Origin: Lysinibacillus sp. JNUCC-52
Lineage (GTDB): Bacteria > Bacillota > Bacilli > Bacillales_A > Planococcaceae
Assembly: GCF_015999545.1 (NCBI RefSeq)
Contig: NZ_CP065546.1
Span: 4,558,001 to 4,622,000, forward strand
DNA: 64,000 nt
Direction: 5' to 3'
This document shows positions 18,360 to 27,631 of this stretch, piece by piece. The translations under genes were made by a program, and so were the position numbers. Every line of letters begins with the position of its first letter. Within the stretch, counting starts at the first letter, position 1. The notes under the pieces were generated by a model, which was given only the letters and a program-made list of their open reading frames with translations, had not been told where the DNA came from and did no database searches.

Positions 18360-19912
18360 TTAGTATGGATATGTTCGATAAAATTAATGACTTATATGAT
18401 CGTAAGACGGTAATTGAACTTGGCGGTGGCTATGAACGCATCGAAAAGCAACATGAAAAAGGTAAGCTAACTGCGCGTGAGCGTATTGAATTATTACTCG
18501 ATGAAGGTACGTTTTTCGAAATTAACCCATTCATTACACACCGTACAGTCGATTTCGGTATGGACAAACTAGAAGGACCTGGCGACGGCGTAGTAACAGG
18601 ATTTGGTAAAATTAACGGACGTCCAGTTTACTTATTCTCTCAAGATTTCACTGTATTCGGTGGAGCACTTGGTGAAATGCACGCTAAAAAAATGGCGACA
18701 GTAATGGATCTTGCTGCTAAAAATGGCACACCATTCATCGGCATTAACGATTCAGGCGGCGCACGTATTCAAGAGGGTGTACTTTCTTTAGACGGTTACG
18801 GACATATTTTCTACCGTAATGCAATCTACTCTGGTGTTATTCCACAAATCTCAGTCATTATGGGACCTTGTGCAGGTGGAGCAGTGTATTCTCCAGCTAT
18901 CACAGACTTTATCCTAATGGTCGATAAAACATCTCAAATGTTCATTACTGGACCAAAAGTTATTGAAACAGTAACAGGTGAAAAAATTTCTGCTGAAGAC
19001 CTTGGTGGCTCTAAAGTAAATAATGCAGTAAGTGGTAACGCTCACTTCCGTGCACCGTCGGAAGAAGCTGCCATCGATCAAATTAAACAATTATTAAGTT
19101 ATTTACCACAAAACAATAAAGAAAAAGCACCACGCCAGGCACGTCCTGAAGGGGACGATTACCGTCCTGAAATCGTAGACACTGTTCCAATCGAAACAAC
19201 TCGCCCATACGATGTGCGTAAAGTAGTGGAACAAGTAGTAGACGAAGGTTCATTCATGGAAGTTCACTCTGAATTTGCGAAAAACGTAGTAGTAGGCTTT
19301 GCGCGTATTGCAGGTGAATCAGTAGGACTTGTATGTAACCAACCTAAAGTATTAGCTGGCGGTCTTGATATCGACTCTTCCGATAAGGCAGCCCGTTTCA
19401 TTCGAACTTGTGATGCGTACAATGTACCAATCATCACATTTGAAGACGTTTCTGGATTCTTCCCAGGCGTAAAACAAGAGCATGGTGGAATTATCCGTCA
19501 TGGTGCGAAAATCCTTTATGCCTATTCAGAAGCAACTGTACCAAAAATTACAGTAATTTTACGTAAAGCATATGGTGGTGCATACGTTGCACTTAACTCT
19601 AAATCAATTGGCGCTGACCTAGTATTCTCTTGGCCAAATGCTGAAATCGCGGTTATGGGTGCAGCGGGTGCTGCAAATATCATCTTTGCGCGTGAAATTG
19701 CGAAGTCAGAAGATCCTGAAGCAACGCGTGCAGCGAAAATTGAAGAATACAAAGAGAAGTTTGCCAATCCTTACGTGGCGGCATCTCGTGGTATGGTAGA
19801 TGATGTTATCGATCCACGTGATACACGTATTAAACTTATCCAAGCTTTAGACATGCTGTCAAATAAACACGAAACACGTCCTGAGAAAAAACACGGAAAT
19901 ATTCCGCTATAA
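18356..19912 (+). CDS. pccB: Propionyl-CoA carboxylase beta subunit (carboxyltransferase)
   Basis: A 518-residue biotin-dependent carboxyltransferase of the PccB/MmdA type with two crotonase-like halves. Oxyanion and CoA-binding glycine motifs are visible (NDSGGARIQEG, MGPCAGGAVYSPA, RKAYGGAYVA, MGAAGAANII). It carboxylates propionyl-CoA to methylmalonyl-CoA. No biotin carboxylase/BCCP (alpha) gene is in the window, so the partner must be elsewhere. A decarboxylase role cannot be excluded by sequence alone, but the context with the mutase and aerobic bkd genes favours carboxylase. The start is GTG; ATG at 18365 is an alternative. It corresponds to B. subtilis yqjD. Confidence 0.9.
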   Translation: MISMDMFDKINDLYDRKTVIELGGGYERIEKQHEKGKLTARERIELLLDEGTFFEINPFITHRTVDFGMDKLEGPGDGVVTGFGKINGRPVYLFSQDFTVFGGALGEMHAKKMATVMDLAAKNGTPFIGINDSGGARIQEGVLSLDGYGHIFYRNAIYSGVIPQISVIMGPCAGGAVYSPAITDFILMVDKTSQMFITGPKVIETVTGEKISAEDLGGSKVNNAVSGNAHFRAPSEEAAIDQIKQLLSYLPQNNKEKAPRQARPEGDDYRPEIVDTVPIETTRPYDVRKVVEQVVDEGSFMEVHSEFAKNVVVGFARIAGESVGLVCNQPKVLAGGLDIDSSDKAARFIRTCDAYNVPIITFEDVSGFFPGVKQEHGGIIRHGAKILYAYSEATVPKITVILRKAYGGAYVALNSKSIGADLVFSWPNAEIAVMGAAGAANIIFAREIAKSEDPEATRAAKIEEYKEKFANPYVAASRGMVDDVIDPRDTRIKLIQALDMLSNKHETRPEKKHGNIPL

Positions 19913-19920
19913 TAATATAC

Positions 19921-19953
19921 AAACCCAGTAGCCATTTGGTTGCTGGGTTTTTG
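19921..19953 (+). terminator. Intrinsic terminator after pccB
   Basis: AAACCCAG and CTGGGTTT form a stem extended by wobble pairs to 13 bp, followed by TTTTT. Confidence 0.85.
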
Positions 19954-20059
19954 TATGAGAGATAACAGATTCGGAACAAAAAAGAATTTTATAAAATGGC
20001 AGATAATTGAAACATTTCTTTCGCTCATCCGTACAAATACAAAAGGGGAGTTGAGATGA

Positions 20060-21013
20060 ATGGAATGGCAACAATTACAGACTGAGCAGGAAACACTTCA
20101 AGGACAACTAAGAAATGCTAATAGATTAAGAGAGCAGAGGTTTTTAATTGAAGGGCAAATCGAGCATGCACAGCAGGAAATTACTAAGCATTCTACTGAA
20201 CACAATCAAATTCGTATGAAACTTGATAAACTAGAGGGCTTTTCGTTTATGAATATGATTCGTACATGGACTGGGCAACAAGACGATTTGCGCGCTGAGA
20301 AAATCGATAAGGCAGCCATTCTAGAATTAAAAATCAAGGAAGCGGAAAAAATGCTGAAAGACTTAACATTTGATTTTGAACAGGTTAATCAAAAGCTCAA
20401 GCAAATTAATGAAAAACAACTTCAAGAAGCATTAAACATTCTACATATAAAAAAGAAAAACTATCTCCAATTACATGAACCCGAAGTTGCTCACAAAATA
20501 GAACAGCTTGCAAATGAAGAATTTATAACGAAGCAGTTAATCTCAGAAATACAAGAAGCGGAAGATGCAGGTGACATTGCGCTTACTAAACTGGGGCAGG
20601 CGGCTGCATCACTACACTCAGCGAGCGGCTATTCGACATGGGATACATTTTTTGGCGGCGGCCTTATTGCCACACATTTAAAGCATGATGCGCTTGATAA
20701 AACGGAAAACTATCTCCATAGTGCACAAATTGCCTTGCAACGCTTTCATAACGAATTGCTGGATGTACAGGACATGTCGACAAAATCTTTGCAAATTGAA
20801 ACAGATGGCTTTGTGAAATTTGCAGACTACTTCTTTGATGATATATTTTCGGCTTGGTCAGTCCATTCCAAAATATCTACAGCAAGAGAGCAAGTATCCA
20901 GAGTACAAGATGATGTACATAATACAGTTAGACGTTTGCAGGAAAAGCATAATAGAGCACTGGAATATTTGGAAACATTAAAAATGGAAAAGAAAGAGAT
21001 TTTACAACTATAA
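20060..21013 (+). CDS. Coiled-coil protein of unknown function
   Basis: A 317-residue, almost entirely helical, glutamine/lysine/glutamate-rich protein. Heptad-like coiled coils run over about 1-55, 75-150 and 275-315. A short glycine-containing stretch in the middle (TWDTFFGGGLIATH, about 195-208) is the only clearly non-coiled part and resembles a small membrane-insertion or hinge segment. No signal peptide. GGGGAG precedes the ATG. It has its own terminator and sits between pccB and the PepT-like gene. I do not recognise a characterised family. Confidence 0.7.
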   Translation: MEWQQLQTEQETLQGQLRNANRLREQRFLIEGQIEHAQQEITKHSTEHNQIRMKLDKLEGFSFMNMIRTWTGQQDDLRAEKIDKAAILELKIKEAEKMLKDLTFDFEQVNQKLKQINEKQLQEALNILHIKKKNYLQLHEPEVAHKIEQLANEEFITKQLISEIQEAEDAGDIALTKLGQAAASLHSASGYSTWDTFFGGGLIATHLKHDALDKTENYLHSAQIALQRFHNELLDVQDMSTKSLQIETDGFVKFADYFFDDIFSAWSVHSKISTAREQVSRVQDDVHNTVRRLQEKHNRALEYLETLKMEKKEILQL

Positions 21014-21060
21014 AAAAGTCTGTGGAAAGAGCTTCTCATACTCTTTTCACAGGCTTTTAT
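21014..21060 (+). terminator. Intrinsic terminator after the coiled-coil gene
   Basis: An 18-bp stem with two wobble pairs (left arm 21014-21031, right arm 21041-21058; core CTGTGGAAAGAG / CTCTTTTCACAG), followed by a T-containing tail. Confidence 0.8.
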
Positions 21061-21183
21061 GCATTTTTGAATATAAAATAAAGAAGTTACTACTAGCGTA
21101 TTATTCCAACTCTTCAGTCAATGTGCTAAACTAATACATATATTATGACGTGGAAAACACGTAAATCAAGGGAGTTTTACAAC

Positions 21184-22305
21184 ATGACAAGTCGTTTAGT
21201 AGAAGAGTTTTTTGAGCTCGTACAAATCGATTCAGAAACAAAACACGAACAGCTTATTGCACCAGTTCTAATTGAAAAATTAACAGCACTTGGTTTTTCA
21301 GTAGTGCAAGATGATGCACATACACGCAACGGTCACGGTGCTGGAAATATTATCGCGACATTAAAAGGTACATTAGATATTGAGCCAATCTATTTTACTT
21401 CACATATGGATACGGTTGTACCAGGAAAAGGTATTAAACCATCGCTTCGTGAAGATGGCTATATCGTTTCAGATGGCACAACAATTTTAGGTGCAGACGA
21501 TAAAGCAGGTCTAGCAGCGATGTTTGAAATGGCAAAGCGATTAAAAGAACAACAAATTGAACATGGTGACATCCAGTTTATCATCACAGCAGGGGAAGAG
21601 AGTGGTTTAGTAGGAGCGAAAGAATTGGACCCTACTGCTATTATCGCAAAATACGGCTTTGCAGTTGACAGTGATGGCAAAGTTGGTGGAATCGTGACAG
21701 CAGCGCCATTCCAAGCGAAAATATTTACGAAAATCATCGGTAAAACTGCGCATGCAGGTGTTGCTCCTGAGAAAGGGATATCTGCCATTACGGTTGCTTC
21801 AAAATGTATTGCACAAATGAAGCTTGGAAGATTAGATGAAGAAACAACTGCGAATATTGGCCGCTTTGAAGGTGGACAAGCTACAAACATTGTGTGCGAT
21901 GAAGTGAACATTTTAGCAGAAGCACGTTCAATTGATAAAACAAAGCTAGATGCCCAAACAAAACATATGCAAGATACGTTTGAGCAAGTTGCAGCTTCAA
22001 TGGGCGCACGTGCTGAAGTAGAAGTAAAACTAATGTACCCTGGCTTCCGTGTAACAGAGTCAGATAAAGTCGTACAGGTAGCTATGGCGGCAGCACGTAA
22101 TATTGACAGAACACCTCTATTAGGTATTTCTGGAGGTGGCTCTGACGCTAATATTATTGCAGGCTTTGGTATCCCTACGGTTAACCTATCAGTAGGGTAT
22201 GAAGATATTCATACAACAAATGAAAAGATTCCTGTAGAAGAATTAGAGAAATTAGCCGATTTGCTTGTTGAAATCGTGAAAGAAACAGCTAAACACGAGC
22301 GCTAA
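21184..22305 (+). CDS. yqjE: Peptidase T-like M20 metallopeptidase (YqjE)
   Basis: A 373-residue dinuclear zinc peptidase of the M20/PepT-like family. Zinc-ligand motifs SHMDTVVPG, GADDKAG and GEESGLVG (general base Glu and metal Glu) are in order; the dimerisation domain lies between about 175 and 290; the last ligand His is in EDIHTTNE. The start at 21184 follows GGGAG; the ATG at 21145 would add 13 unusual residues. It probably cleaves small peptides in the cytosol. It holds the B. subtilis yqjE position after yqjD. Confidence 0.88.
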   Translation: MTSRLVEEFFELVQIDSETKHEQLIAPVLIEKLTALGFSVVQDDAHTRNGHGAGNIIATLKGTLDIEPIYFTSHMDTVVPGKGIKPSLREDGYIVSDGTTILGADDKAGLAAMFEMAKRLKEQQIEHGDIQFIITAGEESGLVGAKELDPTAIIAKYGFAVDSDGKVGGIVTAAPFQAKIFTKIIGKTAHAGVAPEKGISAITVASKCIAQMKLGRLDEETTANIGRFEGGQATNIVCDEVNILAEARSIDKTKLDAQTKHMQDTFEQVAASMGARAEVEVKLMYPGFRVTESDKVVQVAMAAARNIDRTPLLGISGGGSDANIIAGFGIPTVNLSVGYEDIHTTNEKIPVEELEKLADLLVEIVKETAKHER

Positions 22306-22324
22306 AATAAAAGGAAGTGACCTG

Positions 22325-22813
22325 ATGGAAAGTGTAAAGGCAGTAGTTTTTGCATGTGGTACAGAGGAATATGCAGTACCAGTGGAGCAAGCAATATCCA
22401 TTGAAAAACTAGAGCAAGTAACCCCAATTCCGCATTTACCGAATTATTTACTAGGTTTTACAAGAAATCGAGGAGAGCTAATTCCAGTATTAGATTTTGA
22501 ACGTATTCTCTATAATCGTTCGTCAAATGCACCGACAGCACGTGTGATTGTATTAAATACAGATGTAGTAAACTATGGGCTGCTCGTGACAGAAGCTAGG
22601 GAAATTCTCGATTTAGATGAATCTGTTTTAAAGCAAATGGGTCTTGTCAATTATGCTAAAACACGCTATTTTACGGCTGTGGCGAATTTAGAAAATCGTA
22701 TGATTACGTATGTTGACCCAAAAATACTCGTAGATTCCTTAGAGGGCATTCGAGAAATTATAAACTATTTACACAAAATGCTTGAAAACGAAAAAGAAAA
22801 CGTAGAGATTTAA
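22325..22813 (+). CDS. Single-domain CheW-like protein
   Basis: A 162-residue protein consisting of one CheW domain (about 5-145), with the family stretch IPHLPNYLLGFTRNRGELIPVLDF, and a short helical tail. CheW proteins couple chemoreceptors to the kinase CheA; CheV adds a receiver domain, which is absent here. No other chemotaxis gene is nearby. AAGGAAGTGA precedes the ATG. The domain call is good; whether it acts in chemotaxis or as a stand-alone scaffold is open. Confidence 0.82.
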   Translation: MESVKAVVFACGTEEYAVPVEQAISIEKLEQVTPIPHLPNYLLGFTRNRGELIPVLDFERILYNRSSNAPTARVIVLNTDVVNYGLLVTEAREILDLDESVLKQMGLVNYAKTRYFTAVANLENRMITYVDPKILVDSLEGIREIINYLHKMLENEKENVEI

Positions 22814-22853
22814 GCTTTACATATTGATGTCAAAAGTCATTACACCAATAAAA

Positions 22854-22891
22854 AGAACCCCCTCCAACCGTAATAGATTGGAGGGGGTTCT
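22854..22891. terminator. Bidirectional terminator
   Basis: A perfect 14-bp stem (AGAACCCCCTCCAA / TTGGAGGGGGTTCT) with a 10-base loop lies between the convergent CheW-like and nspC genes; T tracts are on both sides. Confidence 0.9.
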
Positions 22892-22899
22892 CGTTTTCA

Positions 22900-24039
22900 T
22901 TAAGAAAGTCGACCACTATAGTCTTCGAACTTAAATTCACGAATCACTTTAATGCCTTCTGAATCGTTATACGAAACGATAGATGGCAGGTTAACACCGT
23001 TAAACATATGATTTTTTACCATGGAGTAGTGCGCCATATCTGTGAAAACAAGGCGATCTCCAGGTTTCAACGGTTCTTCAAATGAGTAATCTCCAATCAC
23101 ATCACCAGCAAGACATGTAAGCCCACCTAAGCGATATGTGTGTGCTAGCTCATTTGCTTGTCCTGAACCGATGATCATTGGGCGGTAAGGCATTTCAAGC
23201 ACATCAGGCATATGACAAGTTGCAGAAGTGTCCAAAATAGCTAAGTCCATCCCATTTTTCTGAACATCTAGAACAGTTGCTACAAGGTAACCTGTATTTA
23301 GCGCCACAGCTTCACCAGGCTCTAAATAAACAAGGAGATTGTATTTATCTTGAATATAATTGATGATATTCACTAGTTTTTCAACATCATAATCTTCACG
23401 AGTGATATGGTGACCACCGCCGAAGTTTAGCCATTTCATTTGATGTAAAACATCACCAAATTTTTCTTCGACAACTTCAATAATGCGCTCTAATGTATCA
23501 GAGTTTTGCTCACACATTGCATGGAAGTGTAAGCCATCTATACCATCAAGTTGAGATTTGTCAAAGTTAGCTAATGTTGTACCAAGACGAGAGTTCGTAT
23601 AGCAAGGATCATAAAGTGCTGTTTCAATCTCAGAGTATTCAGGATTTACACGAATTCCACATTCAATTGATTTACCAGTAGCTTTGACTTTGTCTTTGTA
23701 TTGAGCCCATTGGTTGAAAGAGTTAAAGACGATGTGATCCACATAGCCAAGAAGCTCGTCCATTTCATGCTCTACGTAAGCAGGTGCATAAACATGAACT
23801 TCTTTACCCATCTTTTCATAACCAAGACGGGCTTCAAATAGGGAGCTTGATGTAATGCCAGCTAAGTATTCACCAACTAAAGGGAATGTTGAATGCATTG
23901 AAAACCCTTTAAGTGCAAGTAAAATACGGCAGCCAGTACGATCTTGTATCGACTTTAAAAGCTCAAGGTTTTTTGTTAATAGACGTTCATCCACTACGTA
24001 TGAAGGTGATGGAACTTTGGTGAAATCAATTGGTTTCAT
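22900..24039 (-). CDS. nspC: Carboxynorspermidine decarboxylase
   Basis: A 379-residue fold-III PLP decarboxylase of the alanine-racemase-like group. PLP-binding Lys44 lies in LLALKGFS; the C-terminal domain has GLTCLAGDVIGDY contributing the second active-site part. NspC decarboxylates carboxynorspermidine or carboxyspermidine to norspermidine or spermidine. It overlaps the dehydrogenase gene by four bases (ATGA), the usual pairing for this pathway. It is the last gene of a two-gene unit. Confidence 0.9.
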   Translation of the reverse strand: MKPIDFTKVPSPSYVVDERLLTKNLELLKSIQDRTGCRILLALKGFSMHSTFPLVGEYLAGITSSSLFEARLGYEKMGKEVHVYAPAYVEHEMDELLGYVDHIVFNSFNQWAQYKDKVKATGKSIECGIRVNPEYSEIETALYDPCYTNSRLGTTLANFDKSQLDGIDGLHFHAMCEQNSDTLERIIEVVEEKFGDVLHQMKWLNFGGGHHITREDYDVEKLVNIINYIQDKYNLLVYLEPGEAVALNTGYLVATVLDVQKNGMDLAILDTSATCHMPDVLEMPYRPMIIGSGQANELAHTYRLGGLTCLAGDVIGDYSFEEPLKPGDRLVFTDMAHYSMVKNHMFNGVNLPSIVSYNDSEGIKVIREFKFEDYSGRLS

Positions 24040-25265
24040 CGGCTATGTTCCTTCGCTTCAGTCTCTAGGTCTAGTAATTCTGGGTTATGGCTTTCTTGCC
24101 ATGGAAGACCCCATTTGTTTAGCGCATCCATAAATGGATCTGGATCGAATTCTTCTACGTTCCAAACGCCAGGCTTTTGCCATTGACCGTTCATGACAAG
24201 CATTGCACCAATCATTGCTGGTACACCTGTTGTGTATGAAATCGCTTGTGAACCTACCTCGTTATAGCACTCTTCGTGGTCACATACGTTATATACGTAG
24301 TAAGTTTTTTCTTTGCCATCTTTTAAACCACGGATAATACAGCCGATATTTGTTTTCCCTTTTGTACGTGGTCCTAGTGATGCAGGATCTGGTAATACTG
24401 CTTTAAGGAAGTGGATTGGCTGAATCATTTGACCTTCGAATTCGATTGGTTCAATTGAAGTCATGCCTACATTTTCTAATACTTTTAAGTGTGTTAAGTA
24501 TTTTTCAGAGAATGTCATCCAGAATCGAATTTGCTTTAGACCTTTAATGTTTTTAGCAATTGATTCTAATTCTTCATGATACAGTAGGTAAATATCTTTA
24601 GGACCGATTTCGGGTAAGTTGTAAACTTCTTTTTTCTCAAGTGGTGCTGTTTCAATCCACTTGCCATCTTTCCAGTAACGACCATTCGCTGTAATTTCAC
24701 GAATGTTGATTTCTGGATTAAAGTTTGTTGCGAAATGATAACCGTGGTCACCAGCGTTGGCATCTACGATATCAATATAGTGGATTTCGTCGAATTCATG
24801 TTTTTGAGCATGCGCAGTGAAAACGCCTGTTACGCCTGGATCAAATCCACTACCAAGTAACGCAGTTAAGCCAGCTTTTTCGAACTTTTCTTTATAAGCC
24901 CATTGCCATTTATATTCAAATTTTGCCGTTTCAGGTGGCTCGTAGTTTGCAGTATCCACATAGTGCACACCTGTCGCTAAGCAAGCATCCATAATCGTTA
25001 AGTCTTGATAAGGTAACGCTACGTTAATGACAACATCTGGTCCGAAGCTTTTAATAAGCTCGATTAATTCTTCAGTATTGTCAGCGTCTACCTGTGCAGT
25101 ATGAATCTTTGTTTTTCCGCCGTCTAGTTTTTCTTTTAGAGCGTCACATTTTGAAACAGTTCTGCTTGCGATACAAATTTCCTCAAATACGTCCGAATTC
25201 TGAACACACTTGTGTACCACAACACTGGCTACTCCGCCAGCTCCTATAATCAATGCTTTACCCAA
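24036..25265 (-). CDS. Carboxynorspermidine dehydrogenase (saccharopine dehydrogenase family)
   Basis: A 409-residue NAD(P)-dependent dehydrogenase with an N-terminal Rossmann motif IIGAGGVASVV and a saccharopine-dehydrogenase-type C-terminal domain. Paired with nspC, it most likely reductively condenses aspartate semialdehyde with a diamine to give carboxynorspermidine or carboxyspermidine. The start is taken as TTG at 25265 (MGKALIIGAGGV) because GGGGGT lies seven bases upstream; the longer ATG form adds 24 residues unlike any Rossmann N-terminus. Confidence 0.87.
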   Translation of the reverse strand: MGKALIIGAGGVASVVVHKCVQNSDVFEEICIASRTVSKCDALKEKLDGGKTKIHTAQVDADNTEELIELIKSFGPDVVINVALPYQDLTIMDACLATGVHYVDTANYEPPETAKFEYKWQWAYKEKFEKAGLTALLGSGFDPGVTGVFTAHAQKHEFDEIHYIDIVDANAGDHGYHFATNFNPEINIREITANGRYWKDGKWIETAPLEKKEVYNLPEIGPKDIYLLYHEELESIAKNIKGLKQIRFWMTFSEKYLTHLKVLENVGMTSIEPIEFEGQMIQPIHFLKAVLPDPASLGPRTKGKTNIGCIIRGLKDGKEKTYYVYNVCDHEECYNEVGSQAISYTTGVPAMIGAMLVMNGQWQKPGVWNVEEFDPDPFMDALNKWGLPWQESHNPELLDLETEAKEHSR

Positions 25266-25409
25266 TTGTCTACCCCCAAGTTCATATAAAGTATTGTCAA
25301 ACAAGCTGATTATACAGAAAATTGATATACTACTCAATCATTGTTTTTAAATTTCTACAAAAAAAATTTTTTTTCTACATTTATTAGGCGAACTTAAGAG
25401 GGAATAGCT

Positions 25410-25431
25410 AAATTGTGTGAGTGACTGGCAC
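25410..25431 (+). repeat. REP-like repeat, copy 1
   Basis: AAATTGTGTGA followed by the imperfect palindrome GTGACTGGCAC. Same layout as copies at 26777, 26854 and 48582. It lies between two minus-strand genes. Confidence 0.7.
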
Positions 25432-25444
25432 GTTAAGTGGGCAC

Positions 25445-25633
25445 CTAAAGTTGATGCTCGACGTCCCCCCATAAATAAAAAATAAAGATTAGTAGCATAC
25501 TTAATAATCCCATCACGAGGCCATAGGTGCTGAAGGCCACTTGCACTTGACTTTGCAAAGCATAAATGAAAATGGCTCCTAGTATAAGTAAATTGCCCAT
25601 TAGTAGTATTAACAGATGAAAGTGTCGATTCAT
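25445..25633 (-). CDS. Small two-helix membrane protein
   Basis: A 62-residue protein with two hydrophobic helices (about 6-26 and 33-54) joined by a short polar loop, and a charged tail. AGGAGGG lies six bases before the ATG at 25633, which decides the start. It stops 14 bases from REP-like copy 1. I do not recognise the family. The approximately 350-base stretch 25634-25987 upstream of it (up to the TPR gene) holds no other gene, only AT-rich sequence. Confidence 0.62.
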   Translation of the reverse strand: MNRHFHLLILLMGNLLILGAIFIYALQSQVQVAFSTYGLVMGLLSMLLIFIFYLWGDVEHQL

Positions 25634-25987
25634 AGCAAGCCCTCCTAAATTGAAATTTACTAGCCCCAAAACACGAAATAAATTTTACTTCAATTATCTC
25701 ATAATTCAGAAAATAATCCAAATAATAACTATTATGATGATGAAAAACTAGAATTAAGCATTATGGTTTTCGTCTTTACTTTCAAACGAGCATAATTCGT
25801 ATTTTTTGCTCCAATAATTTGCAAATTGAGATTTGAATGGTTTTCGACAAGAACAATAGGGTGACCATATGTATATTAAAAAAATGGGCTTTTCATGCAT
25901 TGCTTTTCATGATAATTGCTGTTTTTCTCTCTAAAGATGGTAAACTACCAATAAGACTTTTCTTTAGGTGAAGGTGAGGATTATATA

Positions 25988-26728
25988 GTGATAAATCAAT
26001 TTAATGAACAAGTGCAACAAGTAAATGAATTTTTTGTAAATGGTCAAGTAAAAGAAAGCTATAATTTGGCAAAAGCATTATTAGTGGATGAATCATTTGG
26101 AGCTGACGCTTCATTTCCAACTATCCAACAGCATGTGGCACTTTTAGAGGCAAATGGATATGCCAATATGCCGACGCCAAGTGCGGAAAATATGCAACAA
26201 AGTGTTGAACGTGTAGATGGATCTTATCCTGAGCGTGATGTCCTCGCCGCATATATTGGAACTCAGGATGATGAGCAGTTTGGCAAAGTAGTTGATGAAT
26301 TATTAGCAGGGTCAATAGAAGCACAGGCGAATGCTTACTATACAATGGCTGAATATTTTGTCCTTGCCAAAGAGCCAGATAAAGCAATGGTACAATATGC
26401 GGAAGCGATAAAACTCCAGCCTAATAAAGCTTTATACTGGGGAGCCTTTGCCCAATTTATTAATCGTTTGGAAGCGAGCCCATATTTGGCACTGCGCCTT
26501 ATTGAAGAAGCGATTGAGTTAGATAGAATGAACCCTCGTTGGTACTATATTCAAGGGAATATTTTTTTCCAGCTAGTAGCTTCTACGAAAAATTTAAGTT
26601 ACATACCTGCATTGGAGGAAGCTTGGCAAAAGGCGAAAAAACGTTGCTCTGCCAAGCAAGTTGAGTTAAAGGTTGAAATTGCGAAGTCTGAGGATTTACT
26701 AGCTCAATGGAAGAAACAAATGTTGTAA
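25988..26728 (+). CDS. TPR-repeat protein
   Basis: A 246-residue helical protein. Tetratricopeptide-like pairs are visible at about 115-150 (AYYTMAEYFVLAKEPDKAMV and the next helix, with LQPNKALYWGAF) and 155-195 (ALRLIEEAIELDRMNPRWYYIQGNIFF). The N-terminal helices (1-60) form another such unit. GTG start with AGGTGAAGGTGAGG upstream. No signal peptide. It probably acts as a protein-interaction scaffold; the partner is unknown. Confidence 0.72.
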   Translation: MINQFNEQVQQVNEFFVNGQVKESYNLAKALLVDESFGADASFPTIQQHVALLEANGYANMPTPSAENMQQSVERVDGSYPERDVLAAYIGTQDDEQFGKVVDELLAGSIEAQANAYYTMAEYFVLAKEPDKAMVQYAEAIKLQPNKALYWGAFAQFINRLEASPYLALRLIEEAIELDRMNPRWYYIQGNIFFQLVASTKNLSYIPALEEAWQKAKKRCSAKQVELKVEIAKSEDLLAQWKKQML

Positions 26729-26776
26729 AACGAAAAAACACGTCGATTTCATACTTAGCATTCTTTGAATAATTAT

Positions 26777-26798
26777 AAATTGTTTGGGTGACTGGCAC
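26777..26798 (+). repeat. REP-like repeat, copy 2
   Basis: AAATTGTTTGG followed by GTGACTGGCAC, intergenic. The preceding GAATAATTAT resembles the bases before copy 3, so the similarity extends about ten bases upstream. Confidence 0.7.
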
Positions 26799-26853
26799 GC
26801 AACATATTTGCGCTCCTGTAGCAGTTTATGTGGCTTTTTACATGAATAAATAT

Positions 26854-26875
26854 AAATTGTATGAGTGTCAGGCAC
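26854..26875 (+). repeat. REP-like repeat, copy 3
   Basis: AAATTGTATGA followed by GTGTCAGGCAC, 55 bases after copy 2 and in the same orientation. Confidence 0.7.
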
Positions 26876-26984
26876 TTATAAATGAATAAATATAAAAAAA
26901 TAAACAATTTCTGTATTTTTATGCTAGAATATTTATATAAACGGACGTAAGAAGCTTATTTTATAGCATGAAAGAAGTGTTTGT

Positions 26985-27617
26985 TTGAGTTTATATGTTG
27001 CGTATTTATTAGTTGGACTTGCTATCGCAATGCCTGTAGGCGCCATTACTGTTGAAATGACAAAGCAAGGGTTAAAAAATGGCTTTATGCATGGCTGGGC
27101 AGTAGGTCTTGGTGGTATGACGGTTGATGTAGTATTAGTTTTTGCCCTGTATATGGGACTTGCTACTATATTAGCCATGCCGATAATTCAACTGCCAATG
27201 TGGATTATTGGAGCTGGTTTTTTATTTTTACTAGGACTCGATTCGATTAAAAACGCCGATAAGGATATTACGCTAGCGGGTGAAAAGGTGACTAAATCAT
27301 TTTTCACATCGTATCGAAATGGGCTGCTAGTGGCTATTTCGCCAGGCAACCTCGTTTTTTGGGTAAATGTATTCGGTGTCGTTCTAGCAAAATCGTATAA
27401 TCAAGGGGAATCGGCTAGCTTCCTAGTAATAGCTGCTGGAATACTTAGCGGTATTTTACTGCACGACATTGGTTTAATGACCATTGTTTCGGTTACACGT
27501 AAGGCGATGAGTCGCAAGATGATTAAAACACTTACAATGATCTCAGGCGTCTTATTAATTTGTTTCGCAGGATATTTCATTTATGAGTTTATTCAAGGCA
27601 TTAAAATGTATAGATAA
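26985..27617 (+). CDS. LysE-family exporter
   Basis: A 210-residue protein with six hydrophobic segments typical of the LysE/RhtB group. The family's N-terminal MPVGAI (variant of the usual PGP) and the central stretch ISPGNLVFWVNVFG are visible. Members export amino acids. TTG start; the ribosome binding site is weak (AAAGAAG). It stands alone with a terminator behind. The substrate cannot be inferred. Confidence 0.8.
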   Translation: MSLYVAYLLVGLAIAMPVGAITVEMTKQGLKNGFMHGWAVGLGGMTVDVVLVFALYMGLATILAMPIIQLPMWIIGAGFLFLLGLDSIKNADKDITLAGEKVTKSFFTSYRNGLLVAISPGNLVFWVNVFGVVLAKSYNQGESASFLVIAAGILSGILLHDIGLMTIVSVTRKAMSRKMIKTLTMISGVLLICFAGYFIYEFIQGIKMYR

Positions 27618-27631
27618 AGATAAGCATCGAC

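Noticed and set aside
25690..25704. Second CodY-like box upstream of the small membrane protein
   Set aside because: Only about 11 of 15 positions match, which is expected by chance in such AT-rich DNA.
25347..25721. Minus-strand 124-codon ORF around the small membrane gene
   Set aside because: It overlaps, in another frame, the 62-residue ORF that has a good ribosome binding site; its own start has none.
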